64,000 nucleotides of DNA from Rachycentron canadum (Eukaryota > Chordata > Actinopteri > Carangiformes > Rachycentridae): assembly GCA_038496675.1 (NCBI GenBank), contig CM076659.1, positions 12,006,338 to 12,070,337 of the forward strand, in the 5' to 3' direction. Below are positions 13,647 through 27,134 of the stretch, piece by piece (the stretch's first letter is position 1; every line of letters starts with the position of its first letter). The notes under the pieces were generated by a model. It saw only the letters and a list, made by a program, of their open reading frames with translations. It was not told the DNA's origin and did not search any database. The position numbers and the translations under genes are program-made.

Positions 13647-13754
13647 TGGAGATCACAGAAGAGATACAGCTACGAGACTATGAGGGACAAGCGAAGAAGA
13701 TAAAAGCTGAGAAGAAGGGGGAGGAAAAGGATGCAAAATCTGAGAAGTACGAAG
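13647..13754 (+). other. Candidate 108-nt purine-rich exon
   Basis: The interval is bounded by TTTGCTTAG on the left (a weak acceptor) and by GAAG followed by GTGAGTAG on the right (a strong donor). Its length is a multiple of three. One frame is open and rich in Lys and Glu, with residues such as EITEEIQLRDYEG and KKIKAEKKGEEKD. Purine-rich sequence often acts as an exonic splicing enhancer. The acceptor has a poor pyrimidine tract, and a stop (TAA) lies just upstream in the same frame, so this cannot be part of a longer open exon. I do not recognise the peptide. It may be chance. Confidence 0.2.
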
Positions 13755-14713
13755 GTGAGTAGGAGATAGAAGTGCAGAACGACAAGGACTGAGCTACTTT
13801 TGGCAAACTGAAACTAGACACTGTACCTGTGTCTTTGTATGCAGGTGGAGAATGACAAAACTATTATGAGGGTGAGAGTTAAACTAGCAGTAACAACAGG
13901 AAGATGGAGGCATTTAATGACTTTTATGGCACTGGGAACACCGTTCTGCTGCGTTAGTCATGTCAGGCTGGGAATCACTAAACTTTTTTTAAAAACCAGT
14001 GCCATAATCATACCCGATTGTTGGCACCTACATAGAGACAATGGTCAGTCATGTTGCTGTTAAGAATTTACCCTTTGTGTTCAGTCTCAGTACACTTACA
14101 AGTAAGTGCACCAGTATGGTATCAACCTGATGATGGAAACAGAGGGAGACAAAGCCTCCCATGATGCTATTGGACATGGCCATGTAATTCAATATCAGAT
14201 AAAATCCTTTATGAAGACAGGGTATGACGTTCCTGTTATTATTTCCCTGATAGAGGAATGGGTTTTCCTGTTTTTTTCTCCCCCCTCAGATGGGGAAATA
14301 ATTGCTTTTCTCCCAAGGCTAGCGTCAGATTGATGTATGTGCTTTCACAGGAACAGAGTCAAAAAGCTGGGATGAAATCAAGACACACACATTAGAAAAT
14401 TCTAATAATGCAAATATAATAATAATATCATTAATGACCATGTGTTCTATTATCCACTTTAAGTAAGTATAGTTGATTGTGCTGGTAAGAGATTATCCCC
14501 ATCTATTAAAACATTTACCTTGGAACTGGGATGCTAATTAATAGCTGTCTGGGTAAATTTTAATGAGTGACATTACAACATTGTCTGTCTTGCCTTGTTG
14601 AGTTCTGTAGTATGAACAATAAGCTGCTGACATGACACTGTAGTTCACTTTAGCAAGACCACCCCTACGACTTTAAAATCTGTTAAGCAAGCAGCAGAAT
14701 ACAGATCCTGGCT

Positions 14714-14734
14714 AAAAAAAAAAAAAAAAAAAAA
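14714..14734. repeat. Poly-A tract (21 A)
   Basis: This is an uninterrupted run of 21 A. No recognisable LINE or SINE body precedes it, so it need not be a retrotransposon tail. Confidence 0.9.
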
Positions 14735-15820
14735 GAGTAGTACATAAGCTGATGGTAACACAACCTCGACACTGTAAAGTTATCCACACTCAAGAATCGT
14801 ATGGTACTGCATTTGTCATCTGTGCTGGCTGGGTGTCTAAATTCAAATTCCACAGAGGCCGGCTATAAATCAGTGTCATCCTAATTAAAGATGACCATGG
14901 CTTAGTCATTTCTCTAAAGAGGCATCAACAACACTGTAAATAAGTCATTTACAGTGGGTTGGTAATCAAAGACACTATAACCGAGGACCTGCCCTCACCC
15001 ATAATTACTGCGGTCCAGCATAATCAACAGCACATCATCCACTAGGAGCTGGAAACATACTCACCCTTACTCCACCCTGTAACGTAACGTTTTCTCCCAT
15101 GACTAAGGACACAGCCACGTGTGAATATATTGTGTTTACTTCAAACCTACTTATCTACTTAGACAACCAACTTCATCTAACATAACGTTGTTAATATCAG
15201 TGCTGAAGCTGATAGTGTCTTCCTCATTCTAGCCTTAATTCATGTTCCTGATATTCTCTGTAGAAGTCCACAGTACATGTTGGAAAGTTTCAGAAAGAAT
15301 AAGTGAGTTGGATGTTGGGTTGGGAGTTAAATCCACCAAGCTGTCGATTCCAAAGTCAATAGTCCCTAACAACAAATCAAGCATATGGTGACAGAAATGC
15401 CGGCCACACGGCCACACTGTCAACTTCTTTAACTGTCAAGGACATAGCTTTTTCCTTTAAGTTGCTGTATATTAACTTTATCAAGGCATCAAACCTCAGG
15501 GGCACACCCAGAACATATCTTGCAATATCTGAGAAATGGAGTCAACCTAAATTCTTCGTCTGGACCATAGCCTCTGTCCACTCCTTCTTTGTAATGACAT
15601 AGAGTCATGAGGAGGAGGGGATGGAGGGTTGCTGAGGTGCTGAGGCCTGAGCTTGTCAGTGGCATGACTGATCACCGAGGCCAACTCTAAAAGGATTGCT
15701 GGTGGAAATAAAGACACCACCATGTCAGCTGTAAGCTCCTCAGAAGGACCCATCAGACAAGTGGATGCGTATTGACAAGCCAGAGACAGAAAGAGAGAGA
15801 CATGGAGAGATGAAGGGGAA

Positions 15821-15866
15821 GACAGAGAGAGAGAGTGAGAGTGAGAGAGAGAGAGAGAGGGAGAGG
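15821..15866. repeat. GA microsatellite, interrupted
   Basis: This is a dinucleotide GA run with a few GTGA interruptions. It generates the low-complexity Arg/Glu open frames seen nearby, which are not genes. Confidence 0.9.
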
Positions 15867-17597
15867 AAGTGTCCTGAAGTCGCTCACCTTGGAACAGGCT
15901 GCAATGTCAGCCGACCCGGTGGCCATCACTCTCAGGCCCTATACTGGGTATTATTTAAAGGCAAACAAATATCAGGGACTGAATGTCACCACAAGGACAC
16001 CCAGGCCTCATCTCCACCAATCAGTGTCCAGGGTTTTTAAATCACCCTTTCTCCTTCCCTTGCCGACAAATCCATCTTCCTCATTCCTATACTCTGCTTC
16101 ACACCCCCATTCGACCCCTGACTACCACATTGAGGGGCGGCACTGTGCAACAGATTTACGATCCCCCCATCTCAGGCTGAGCACGATTTATTGACATTAG
16201 TTCTCAGCTTTCTTTTTGAGAAATTGCACGTAGAATTAATTTTAACTACGTCTTAATGTTAAATACCCTGGAAACACTAAATTTCATGGTAGGTGATGCT
16301 CAGAGCCGCATAAGCATATATCAAGTTCTTGGGCTTCACTGAAAGACCCTTTTTTTAGACTTTAATTTAATAAGAAGCAGCTCATAACCGCTTCATCTCA
16401 GCTGTTAATTACACATCCTTTATGCTGAGGAATGATCTTGGGACACTATTTAATGCATCAAAAGTTTAAGTAATTTAATTTAATTGTTTTTATTACTTAA
16501 TCATGTCCAAGGCCACATAACCTGACGGAGAACAACCTGAACAAGGTATTTCAGAGTGACATTCTGAAAGGGAGAAAAAAAAAAAAGCCTGTTGTTGCCC
16601 TTCAAACTACATGAAAAATGAAAACAAAGTAAACCCCTGAACTATCTTTAATGCGCTAATCTTTTACTTCACTTTAAATATACGTATATAAAATAAACAG
16701 CCAGTGAAACTTGAATTTGAATTACAGCCCAAGATGTAGGTGTTGACTTGAAGGTTACAATCTTGGGTTTCCATATTTAGTGAGGTGATCATCTTGTTTA
16801 CATATGGATATGGACTGTGCCTTTAAAATATCATGTAAAAGTCATATATCATTGCCAGTTCTTGCATACCATAAATTTTTGCTTGCACTATGCATTAATA
16901 AACATACAACATAAAAAGACGGTGTAACCTAGAGTAAAATATAAGGGCTATGAAAATATTTGCATTGGGTTCCTTAGTGCTTTTGACAACTGACTGAAAA
17001 GCAGCTGGACCCAAACAAGAAAACACATTAAAATAAATCACAATCTTGGCAATAAACATGTAAATCTTGATCGATATATACTTGCCTTTTTCTCTTTTTC
17101 AATAACAGCTGCCGTAAAGGCCTGCTGAGCACAAGCGGCCATAAAAGTATGTAAAATAAATTAGGAGAGCATAATGAGAGGCTCCAGCAATTCCCCCATA
17201 AATATAACATAACGACCACAACTAAAATGTCAGGGAATCCAATAAATCAATTTCTCAGGGACAGGCCGGCCTTTATGTGCAGAACACACAGTCATATTTA
17301 TAATTCTTTTTTCTTTTTTTTTCCCTTTTTTTTTTTGTCGTCGTCGTCAATGGATTTCATTTTTTGGAGAGAGGGCAGCAAGGGAAAGGGTGCAGCTCAA
17401 CACTGGTCCCTCTCACATGAAGAAGGTTTAATATGTGTTCTATGTGATTCATCACCATGACACGGACACCTGAGGCCTGGGCCCGCTCCATTTCTACTGC
17501 CTAAATGGTTTCTTGGGGACTTTCCTACACACATGCACACACAACCACACATACAGAGTGGGAAGCTGAGAGAGATAGAGGGGTGGGCGGTGGGGGG

Positions 17598-17642
17598 GAG
17601 AGGGAGAGAGAGAGAGAGAGGTGAGAGAGAGAGAGAGAGAGT
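17598..17642. repeat. GA microsatellite, interrupted
   Basis: Two GA runs are separated by GGT. They lie downstream of a G-rich purine stretch (17580-17597). Confidence 0.9.
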
Positions 17643-20600
17643 GAAACAGAGATGGGTAATGGATTGACAGAGCAAGCCTCATTTAAAAAGAGAGAGCTAT
17701 TTTGTCCTGGCCATGTAATAGATTGTGAGTCCAGAGTTTGCCCAGTGACACCAGTGCAGGAACTAATTCACTCATGATGTAAAGAGAGTGGAAAAATCCA
17801 GGGCAAAATTAGATGATTGAGATTACAAGCCTATTTCAGATAACCAACAGGCTAAGAGAGAAGTATTCATAGAGGCACTGAGGTTACAGACCCATTACAC
17901 CTGGTGAGAATTACTTCAAAGTAAATAACGCTATTATTTACCCTGCAGGCTCTTCAGTTTCTAAACTTTACAAATCCACAGGGAGCATAAGTACACCCGG
18001 CAGTTCAGCCTGGTGACACCAAAGCACAATATCTGCAATTGTGGAGAGACATATACAGCCTTGTCCTATTGTAGCACTGGTCCATTACATTACAGACATC
18101 TCCACACAGACATTTACAGGCAGCATCACAAGTTGTTTTTTGACCTCATAAGAGCTCTGTGTTGTAAAAACTAATAAATCTAGCAGAAGAGGCAACTGCA
18201 TAGGAATGCAATTATTCTAATAGCACACCCTGCAGAATAAGTCCAGTCAGTTATAGACAACCTAATAAGGATTGTGTGATTAATGTTTGGGGCATTGAGG
18301 TCTTTATAGAGGACGTGGCTCTGTTTCCACTGGGAAAGATTAGTACTCCACAACTTCCAAGAAATGTGATATTTTTGAAGAAATGGTTAGATGTTGAAGG
18401 AAACACTGTTGTAAAGATGTCAAAGAATGAACTGCATCAATAAGGCAAAAGTCAGATCAGAGATGTAGGCAGGAAAGAACTGATCTGATGCATTATAAAA
18501 TCTGGTGCTGTATTTCTCTTTGAACTTGAGGCTCTCTTTGAATCTCTAACGCTTAATATTTTTTACATGCAGTGGTCTGACCAGGTGCATAACTGTTTTT
18601 TTCTTTAACATTTATCCAAATCCAAAATGATCTTTACTTTGTCGGAAGAGTCATACACCAGAGTGCATTGTTTTTGAACTAATAAAAGTCTAAACTGCAT
18701 TTAAAATGTAACCGAAAGTCATGTTCACACACCAATTGTTAAGTCTTTGTAATATTACTGTATATTGCTATTGCTGTATACTGTTTTGTATTTATTTATT
18801 TTTTTGGTTCGCAGCCAAAACAGATAAACAGCCACATGAACATAAAATGAGTTTAAAAGATTAGCATAGGCCTTTGTTGTACCAACCAAACCAACACCAA
18901 AACACCAAACTTGCTGAATCATCACTAGATAATTAAAAGATCAGATAATTCTGGCAATCAAGTTGCGCAAGAATATGCAGCATTTCTGGCAGCCTTTGAG
19001 AAACTCTGGATTTCAGAACTTTGTTTAAACTACATTAGACAAAAAATATGCCATCTTGGAAGTGGCAGTTAACTTCATGTTAGTTTTTGATAAATTATGA
19101 AACAAAGTTCTTGATTGTGGACTCAGGCTTAAGGACTGAAATGTAACTGTGCAAACTACACACAGTGCAACCTCCTCCCACATTTTCAATTTGGTTCTTA
19201 AACTCTGTCCATCAGCCTCAGCTTCAGCCTCTAGAGGTGGCTTGTTTAAGAAACAATTAGGGGGGTATACAGAGCCATTTGCAGGCAGCAGGGCTTGCTG
19301 GGCAGGGCAGCCGGCTGGAGTACCTTTCACAACTGATTTATAACACTGTCGCCTCGGCAAGGCAACATAATTAATAGGAGCATGGACTTCTAATTCCAGT
19401 GACTTCCACACCAAGTGGTTTTCATTTGATTTATGATGGTCGGCAACTTTGCATTTTATCAGTTCATTCAGTCATTATTTATGCTGATGACCAATTTCAA
19501 TGGGTCGCTATCATCTAACTTGCCACTAATCAAAGAGAATTAGGGTTCACTGCATTATTTAGAAGCTGCTAATTTATCTTTGAACCAAGCAAGAGGAATA
19601 CTTGTGGGAGCAGTCACTGCAATCCACCACAGTGATTCTAAAGACACACTCAGTGATCATTGCACTGTGATGCGTGTGTTCATGACCATAAATGAATAAA
19701 GTCCAGAGCAGTTTGCAGAGGGTTTCCTGGAACAATGCCAAAGTAACTGAATCAGAGGAATGGCATATTCACAACATGACTTTATGCAAAAACAAAAATA
19801 GTCTCAATACAGAATAAAAAACAAAAAGAAACAGATAACTTCCATTAAATGAAAACATACTGCATATGTGCAGCATCTTGAGTGGCTCTAACATTTTTGA
19901 GGCACAAGGCTATTCATTAAGTTCAGTAAATGAATGACTGTGTTTGCATAACGTATTGACGTCGCAGAAACATTCAGACGAGGCTGTTAAGAGCACCACA
20001 TAAAAGAGAACTTGGCCCTCGCTCAACAACCTTTGCCTTTGTAAAATAGCAGGTCAGACAGTTGGGTATTAAGCGTGACTTGTCTACATAATCAAGAGAA
20101 ATTTGGGGTAGAATAGTGAAATAGTGAATTCACAAAATCCACCTCCTCTGCATGGACTGTAATTGCACTTCAAAGGTGACATATTCCCAATTTATGAATG
20201 ATGAATATAAAGCAGGCTCAATTTGGGGGAATCTGTGGGCAACATGTTGACCAGCCTCAGCCCAAAGGCATAGATGGACTTAGCGAAGCAAGACGTCTCT
20301 CCAAGTGTCAATATCTGTGCTCATCATACCAATACACGCCCAATCTCGGTTAAGATGATGCACGGCATTCTTGATGACTGTCCGCGGAGCGAGAAACTTG
20401 ATATACATGAGATCAGTTGATTTATAAGTATATTTCACTTCACTTCAAAGCAAGTTAATGTAATTCAGTAGGCAAGCATGAAAAACGCAACATGTAATTC
20501 ATATCAGGCTGACTGATGCAGCTCAAGCTTGAGAGTCAAGCAGCGACAGAGGGAATAGTTTAAAGATGTATGACCTTGTTTTGTTTTGACTTCAAAGGAC

Positions 20601-23600
20601 CATATTAACACAGTATACCCACTAATAAATCAAATGGTTTTAATTTCACACATTTTACTAAAAAAGAATTCTCTTAACATCCTGCTGTATGGCAATCTGC
20701 TGTATGATATGATTTGGGAATTGCAGTAAACACCATACAGCAGTTCATAAAAATACAGGTTTCCATACTAAATGCAATAAGCAGGGAGTCTGCTAGTCCC
20801 TTTGAAACAAGCGCACAACCAAGTGCAATTTACTGTACAGAAAATGAAAAATGCACTCTTCAAGTATTTGACAACAGGTCCAACGCAAATGATCAGACTC
20901 CATTTGTTAGCCCATTCCCTTTCCCTGATTCCCTCAGTGATAAATTGCATTTAGCAAGCCACAGGAGGCTAAGCATTCTTGACATGTTTTTATTGATTTG
21001 CATGAGCTATATGCATGTAATCCTGTTCGTAGGTAAATCATGGCATGGGAAAATTTAAGTCACTGCAGGTTTACTTTGGGGAGAGAAAATTGGAAACTCG
21101 GCATGGGAGGTGGAATAGAGCTGGGCAGGGTGGGAAAGAGATGTGGTCGCCCGTTGGAATCTGGGAACCTCTATTAAGATTTATAGGTGTTGGGATTCTA
21201 CAGACCTGAGGCATTATTCATGGTAAAGCTTCTCTGTCTGGGTCTGTTTATAAGATGAGACAAGGCTGACAAAGATGGAGGCCCTCTACAACAGGCCAAG
21301 CTGCTTGAACATGGGGCTCAGTCACCTGACATACCCATGGCATCAGCTGCAACCATTCAGCATCTCACTGAAAAACACACACAGGCCAGCTGACATGGTA
21401 GTATTTGTGGTAATAGTTGTATTGTATTGTACAGCACCAAGCTCGATGGTCAGTTTCTATCACAGAACCAGCTCCATGCTCCCATCGTTGTGTAGCCTTC
21501 TAGGTATATGCATATTATCCTGTATCCAAACACAACCACAGAACATGACTTTTTGACTTTAGTATAACCCTCAGCTTTTTCTCTAAAAAATCTACTCCTT
21601 TGAGGACTTCATAAGCACGCGCTGACTAATACATTTTACACGCATTATCCTAACTACAGTGTCACACAGCCAAGACTTACTTAAGACTTACAGAGCACCA
21701 TGGGTCCTTGTTTAAGAAGCCATAGCAATATTCAGTTTATTCAGCAATTTCCTGTGAGTGCCACCATACTTTATTTGGTCTTATTAGATGAAAACACGAG
21801 GATCACCTTCAACTTTATTAATGATGGTACTCTGGATGAAAGATGCTGGTGAAAATCTGCAACATCTGTTTGCTGCATTCACTTCTCAGCGGGCTCCACC
21901 TATTCCTCATGCCTAATGATGCTGATCCACTCGGCAAGTTTTACGGACAAATGTGTATTTGGCTACATTCATCATCCTGAATGAGTGTTCCTGATGAGCC
22001 ATCCCCTGGCCTGTTTCACTCTTTCTACCATACATTAACAAATGACAACTCTTGCCACATGTTTTCCATTTGGGAGATACACAGAGAGGCAAAGAAAAAA
22101 GGGTAGAGGGATTCTCAGGGCTAAAAGATGGGCAGCTTCAAGGGAAAAGAGTCAATGATGCCTGTTCTTAACAGAATCACCCCTGTGTGCCATCAACTAA
22201 CCACAGCGCCATGAAAATACATCAATTATGTAATGCCTTCAAGGAACAGTCAAAGAACTGATCCATGTCACTGCTGTGGCCCAAACTTAAAATCCTTCAT
22301 GAGTGACATTAGCAGCCGACATACTTTTACTGTAGGTGGACTATTACGCCAGCAGCCAGTGGATGTAACCCTGCAGGACCACATGAAAGGGCAAACAGAA
22401 AAATATATGGATATGGCCAAGAATGTTAACTTGGATAAACAAGTCGATGGTCGTTCAAAGTCCTGGGGAGTTGCACCCCTAATAAATCATATTCCTTTTG
22501 ATGTGCAGCTGGTTACGAGTTTAGAGGGGGAGGGGGGTGGTGGTGGTTAGAACAGACGGGAGTCATGCACCAGGACACACTGGCTGCTTTTCTCAAAGCC
22601 TGGGAATCCAAGTTTAGTGAAACTCTAGGGACATGTGAGGGAAGTAAATAAGTTATAAATAAGGTTATGAGTGAAAACAGACTGTCAGATGTCCTTGGTT
22701 CCAGTTGTAGTCAGTGAGAGAAAACAATGCTCGAGTAGTTAATGTGCTGACAGTGTTAGACAAATGTGACTCAAACAGAGCAAATGACAAAGATTCACGA
22801 TACAATAAAGGCTTAAATTAAGTATTAAACAATACAATATGAATTTCACCTAAAAAAATATTGTGTGTGTCTGTCTTAGCCTTGTGCATCCAGGCTAATA
22901 GTGTCCAAAAACATTATCTGCATCTTACTTGCTTGTTTGTTTATTAATTGATCTGGGTTTTAAGCATTTGCATCCATGGAGACAAGAGTATGGATGTTCA
23001 GAACTTCCAGAACTATCACACTATTTAGTATGGTTTTCCGAAGGGGGGCAGGAGTGTAGTGTGTCGGAGAGGCCTGAGCCTAAAAACAGAGGCATCGGTG
23101 CCTGCATGTTCCGGGGATCAGGATAAGCCAAAGGGTTATGTCACAGTGGAGATGAATGATCTCGAAAAGCAAAGCATATTCAGCATGAGCCAGTGTAAAA
23201 GTATCCATCAGACAAACAGCTGGAGAACCTCAGCCAGAGTGACGGGGATAAATCAATTCCAGGGAGCCAAAACAGACCCAGCTTGATGCTAAACCAAGGG
23301 CTAAAATTCTTGATCCCAAGATCATCAAGATTTTTGTGTGTGGCTACACCATGACTTAGTTGCTACACACTTCACTGAGCAGCATGGGTAGCATCATGCG
23401 GAAATGTTCACTATCACACTTATTTTACACTGTTGGCACAGGCTGGTCAGGACAAATACATGTAGGTCTGTTGGACTATATTAGCTGTGGTGGGTCAGCT
23501 TGATTGCTTTACCCTGCCAATTTATATTTAAAGCCACTATTGTTCCCCCAAATTTGGATTTTCTGGGTCTGCCAATTGACAAAGATGACCAGCCCAACCC

Positions 23601-24897
23601 TCAGCTTTTAATTGTCCCCTCAGAAAAATATGGGTGATATTACAGTTAAATTACCTATTGTTCATGTTAATGTTGCTTTCTGTGTTGTGCCATCTGTAAT
23701 TGTTTGTTTTTGAGTAATTATGAGTTTCTTTTAAATCACCTACTTTTTCCTCTTACTCGTACAGAAAGTTTACATGTTGGAAACTTTGGAATATAAGCCG
23801 CTATGATAACAAAGATGGCAGACACTGCTTAGTGAGATTCCCCAAATACATCAAGGCCAATTAGAGGTTTCACTCTATTTAAAGTAATAACGCTGAAAAT
23901 GATTACTGTTGCAAAAAATTAAACAGAACATGTGCACTCAACTGAACTCCTCCAAACCCTTCTGCATCTTGAAGAAAACCCCAGTCTGCCTGTGAAGTCT
24001 GAATGAAGCATATGTCATCCCTGCTGGCTATCTAAACGTGTAGCCCCGTTGACAGAGTCATTCTCATACATAAATATTAAAACCGACTTTATGACAGTAA
24101 ATTCATTAATGGTGAAACAAACACAATCTCAAAGTAATACATGAAGGTAGGGATGTTTATTATGGCATGTTCTGCATTATGAGCAGTGAATGATCAATCA
24201 CAGAGAGAGCATATTACTTCAATTTTCTCTGGCCCTTGTAACAACAAAGTTCATAGACACCAAATCAGTTTCAAGGGAACCCGGGGGCTACAAGTGCAAG
24301 ACTGCTATATGAGACATTCATAATTTATGTGCATTTGATGTAGTGATATGTAAAAAACTTCAGAGGAATTTTAATGGGCTTGAGGCTGAAAAGGGATGGT
24401 TTGAGATGGTTGTTTGGGCCCTTTTTCAGTAAATCACTTCTACACCAAAAGGAAAATAAAAAGTTTTTGAAATCTAACAAATTCAGCCATTGAGCATGTA
24501 ATCACTGAGAAAAAGGGGAATTTCATCTTCTTATTCCAATGCTTTATTGATCTGGTGACTTGGTTTTCAAAAGCTCCATTTCATGGCCCGAGCAGTGGCC
24601 GGCAGCACTGTCCAATACAGTCAACAAAAGAAAGCTATTTCCATTGATCAATGTCCTTTCACATGAAACAGATAGAGATTTATAATACTCCTCAGTAAAA
24701 ACCTACAGTCAATTAGGGCTTGATGAAAAAACTGTCCTGAGCAGGCACAACACAATGTGTTAATAAGCAAGAGCAAAATAATCATCTATCCCTTCTGTTT
24801 GAACAAGACCATAATTTATTAATCTTTCAGACAGGTGGTTTGTGTTTGCGTAGGCTACTGATCAGCAGTAACCTTTTATTATTGTTTTCTCCATTAG

Positions 24898-25040
24898 AGG
24901 CACAGATTAAAACAGATGAGTTGTTTAACTCACTAACGCCCAGTATTAGGGCTCACTCTCGTTACTCTGGAAGACCAAATGTTTTTACTGATGCTCATGT
25001 AGGCGAAATCATTGCAGAGAAGCTTGAGCCTGCACATTAA
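24898..25040 (+). other. Candidate terminal coding exon or exon-like block
   Basis: A good acceptor (a T-rich tract, then TTTTCTCCATTAG) precedes an open frame that ends in TAA at 25038-25040. The 46-residue peptide includes IKTDELFNSLTPSIRAHSRY and ends AEKLEPAH. It has a balanced amino-acid make-up without low complexity, unlike most open frames in the window. I do not recognise the protein. No poly-A signal or partner exon can be tied to it, and a conserved non-coding element would look similar. Confidence 0.2.
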
Positions 25041-27060
25041 TTTGTCAACCCATTAGGCAAACCCTCTCCTGACGCTGATCCAATCTAGATGGTGGGAGTG
25101 TACATGCCTGCTGAGCAGCCTTATTTGAATCTGCTCAATGCCAGGTCATCGGGAGGAATGGAGACCAGGGCCAGTTTTAAAGGAAAAAGACAAGTGAAAA
25201 GACAAGATGGAAACAAAATCAAGCAGACAGAGGCATGTGATGAGACAACTCAAATGCCACACAATATGGTGCATAATTACTTGTGAACTGAACTCTTTAA
25301 ACTCTGAACCCATAGTATTTATGAATAGATAACTCATGAAAGAGATAGCTTTATAATTCCACTAGTTTCTATTTATATAGAAAGAAAGTTGAGACGACCA
25401 CATAGAGTACTGAAGCCAGGCTGTTGACAAGAATTAATTCTGTGCGACCAAACCAAGTTAACTGAAGTGAAGCATCTACCTAACAATAGAAATCTTACAG
25501 TTTGCTGAATGTTAAACTTTACAAAAGTAGTCTTTGTGATTTGCATGCCAAGCACCACATCTTTACATCTTCAACACACCACATCTCCAGATCAGTGGAC
25601 TGCCCTTCTGTACTTACTGTACTGTACAGCCGGGCCTGCAAAATCCCACAGCCAATATCCACAAAAATTGGTCTAGAAAGACACGAGGGACGATACTTCA
25701 AAAATAGGCCTTGATTGTGCCATGTGGGACAAAAAGCATCACTCAAGCTAACCATTTCTCCATCTTTCACTGATAAAATCCACTTTCCATTCATTACCCT
25801 TTATCATAAACACAAGTCTATGGGGAAGCAGGGCTTAGAAGTGGTTAAGCCTGTCCCTGGTTTCCTATTTCTAGGGAGCATTTATCTGATGATATATATT
25901 CCTTTTGGTAAGTGAAAGGAGTTATTCTGTTTCCAACAGGAAGGACATTGATAGGGCATTAGGGATTTGTTTATTTCAACTCAAAGCCATAGCATTTATC
26001 CAAGTATATATTTCGCTGCGGGCTCAGACCAAATTATGTCTCGAGGCAAGATAAATCACAAGGCACAAGTCAAAATGCCAAGCATTTTATGATCCTACAC
26101 AGAGCCCTGATGGCAGGCTACACTTTACTGAAAGCTATGCTGCACTGTGAATTTTCAGGCACAACAGCCTACGTGTTCCTGCTTGTTTGTGACTAGACTG
26201 TGATGAATGTGACAGCTGTCATATGCACATCAACTGTCTAGTTTTTAGACACTCAACAGAATGATGGGATTTGAAAAGAAGTTCATCTGTCTCCCTAATA
26301 AATCCATTGTCTTGTCTTCCTTGAACAAGAAATTCAGTGATGGACACATCCAACATTGCCAAACGGGCTTAGTGAAGTATTGTAGATTCAGAAAGCTCAT
26401 TCAGTTTAAGTGAGAGTGAAAAGTGAGTTGATGTGCTTGAGTAAACAACTCAAAATCACTCTAGCAAAAAAATGACAGACAGGACAGGGTGTGCAGACAA
26501 TTTAAGGGATATAAATTACCTACAAACATTCTAAAACTATTCTAGAAAAAATTTTTTTTTTAATTTTTTCATTTATGACAAGACAGTGTACAATTGTGCA
26601 AAGATCAAGGACATCTTTCCTCAAATGGATATTTTGTGTTTGTTCAAAGTATATTCCTGCATGTTTCCACATAAAGTGTTGTTGTGGCCCGATGTCTCTC
26701 ACATGATCTGTCAAGAGACTGAGGCTGAGCCAGGAAGAAAGGCCTTCTTACGTAAACTCCTGAACTTAGCATCCCACTGCCGTGACCCAGGCAACAATGC
26801 CTCCTTATATGCCCAAACAGAAGCTGTTGAACAAAACTCAACAGCTTGTGTAGAGAGGAGTTGAAGGGTCATGTAAACTTGCAGCGGACTAGAAGGCTCC
26901 AGAGTGAAAAGAGGGAAGAATCCTCTTTTCAATCTCGACATTGTTTGTTGAGAGGGATCCTTGCCATCACAAACATCAGCCCAAATTTCTTTACAGACAG
27001 GGCAAAGAGAGGGGACAAAGGGGGTCCACAACAACATGATACTGTTTTAACATTGCGTGC
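25041..27060. other. Non-coding stretch apart from one candidate microexon
   Basis: No gene is supported except the candidate at 25875-25907. Overlapping open frames at 25502-25915 and 26586-27223 lie on both strands and carry no recognised domain. An AT-only hairpin lies at 26545-26570 (arms GAAAAAATT and AATTTTTTC). Confidence 0.55.
25875..25907 (+). other. Candidate 33-nt microexon
   Basis: The left boundary is a strong acceptor (CCTGGTTTCCTATTTCTAG). The right boundary is TTTTG followed by GTAAGTGA, a perfect GTAAGT donor. The length is 33 nt, a multiple of three, and two of three frames are open, for example EHLSDDIYSF. This is the best pair of splice signals that I found at microexon spacing in the window. 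Whether it is used depends on a host gene that I cannot identify. Chance remains possible. Confidence 0.28.

Positions 27061-27063
<3 letters not shown>

Positions 27064-27132
<69 letters not shown>
27064..27132. repeat. GT microsatellite (about 34 units)
   Basis: This is a pure TG/GT dinucleotide repeat of 69 bases, the longest perfect microsatellite in the window. It is probably polymorphic. The valine/cysteine-repeat frames over it are artefacts. Confidence 0.97.

Positions 27133-27134
<2 letters not shown>

Larger units (their letters stand above)
13760..24830. other. Non-coding stretch, no gene seen
   Basis: No gene is supported over about 11 kb. Simple sequence occurs at 14714-14734 (21 A), 15821-15866 (GA), 17307-17347 (T-rich with GTC repeats) and 17598-17642 (GA). 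Open frames at 19025-19414, 20714-21058 and 22233-22550 have no recognised domain and lack convincing splice context. Segments near 19360-19600 and 20860-21060 are repeat-free and could be conserved non-coding DNA, but this is untested. Confidence 0.55.

Noticed and set aside
19320..19380. CACTGTCGCCTCGGCAAGGC, resembling part of a fish SINE
   Set aside because: No A box, tail or further SINE similarity surrounds it.
26545..26570. Hairpin with 9-bp arms GAAAAAATT/AATTTTTTC
   Set aside because: It is almost pure A/T low complexity, and such pairs are common by chance.
27064..27132. Regular repeat that could be mistaken for an array of spaced repeats
   Set aside because: It is a plain GT dinucleotide microsatellite. 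There are no spacers, and nothing in the window resembles CRISPR.
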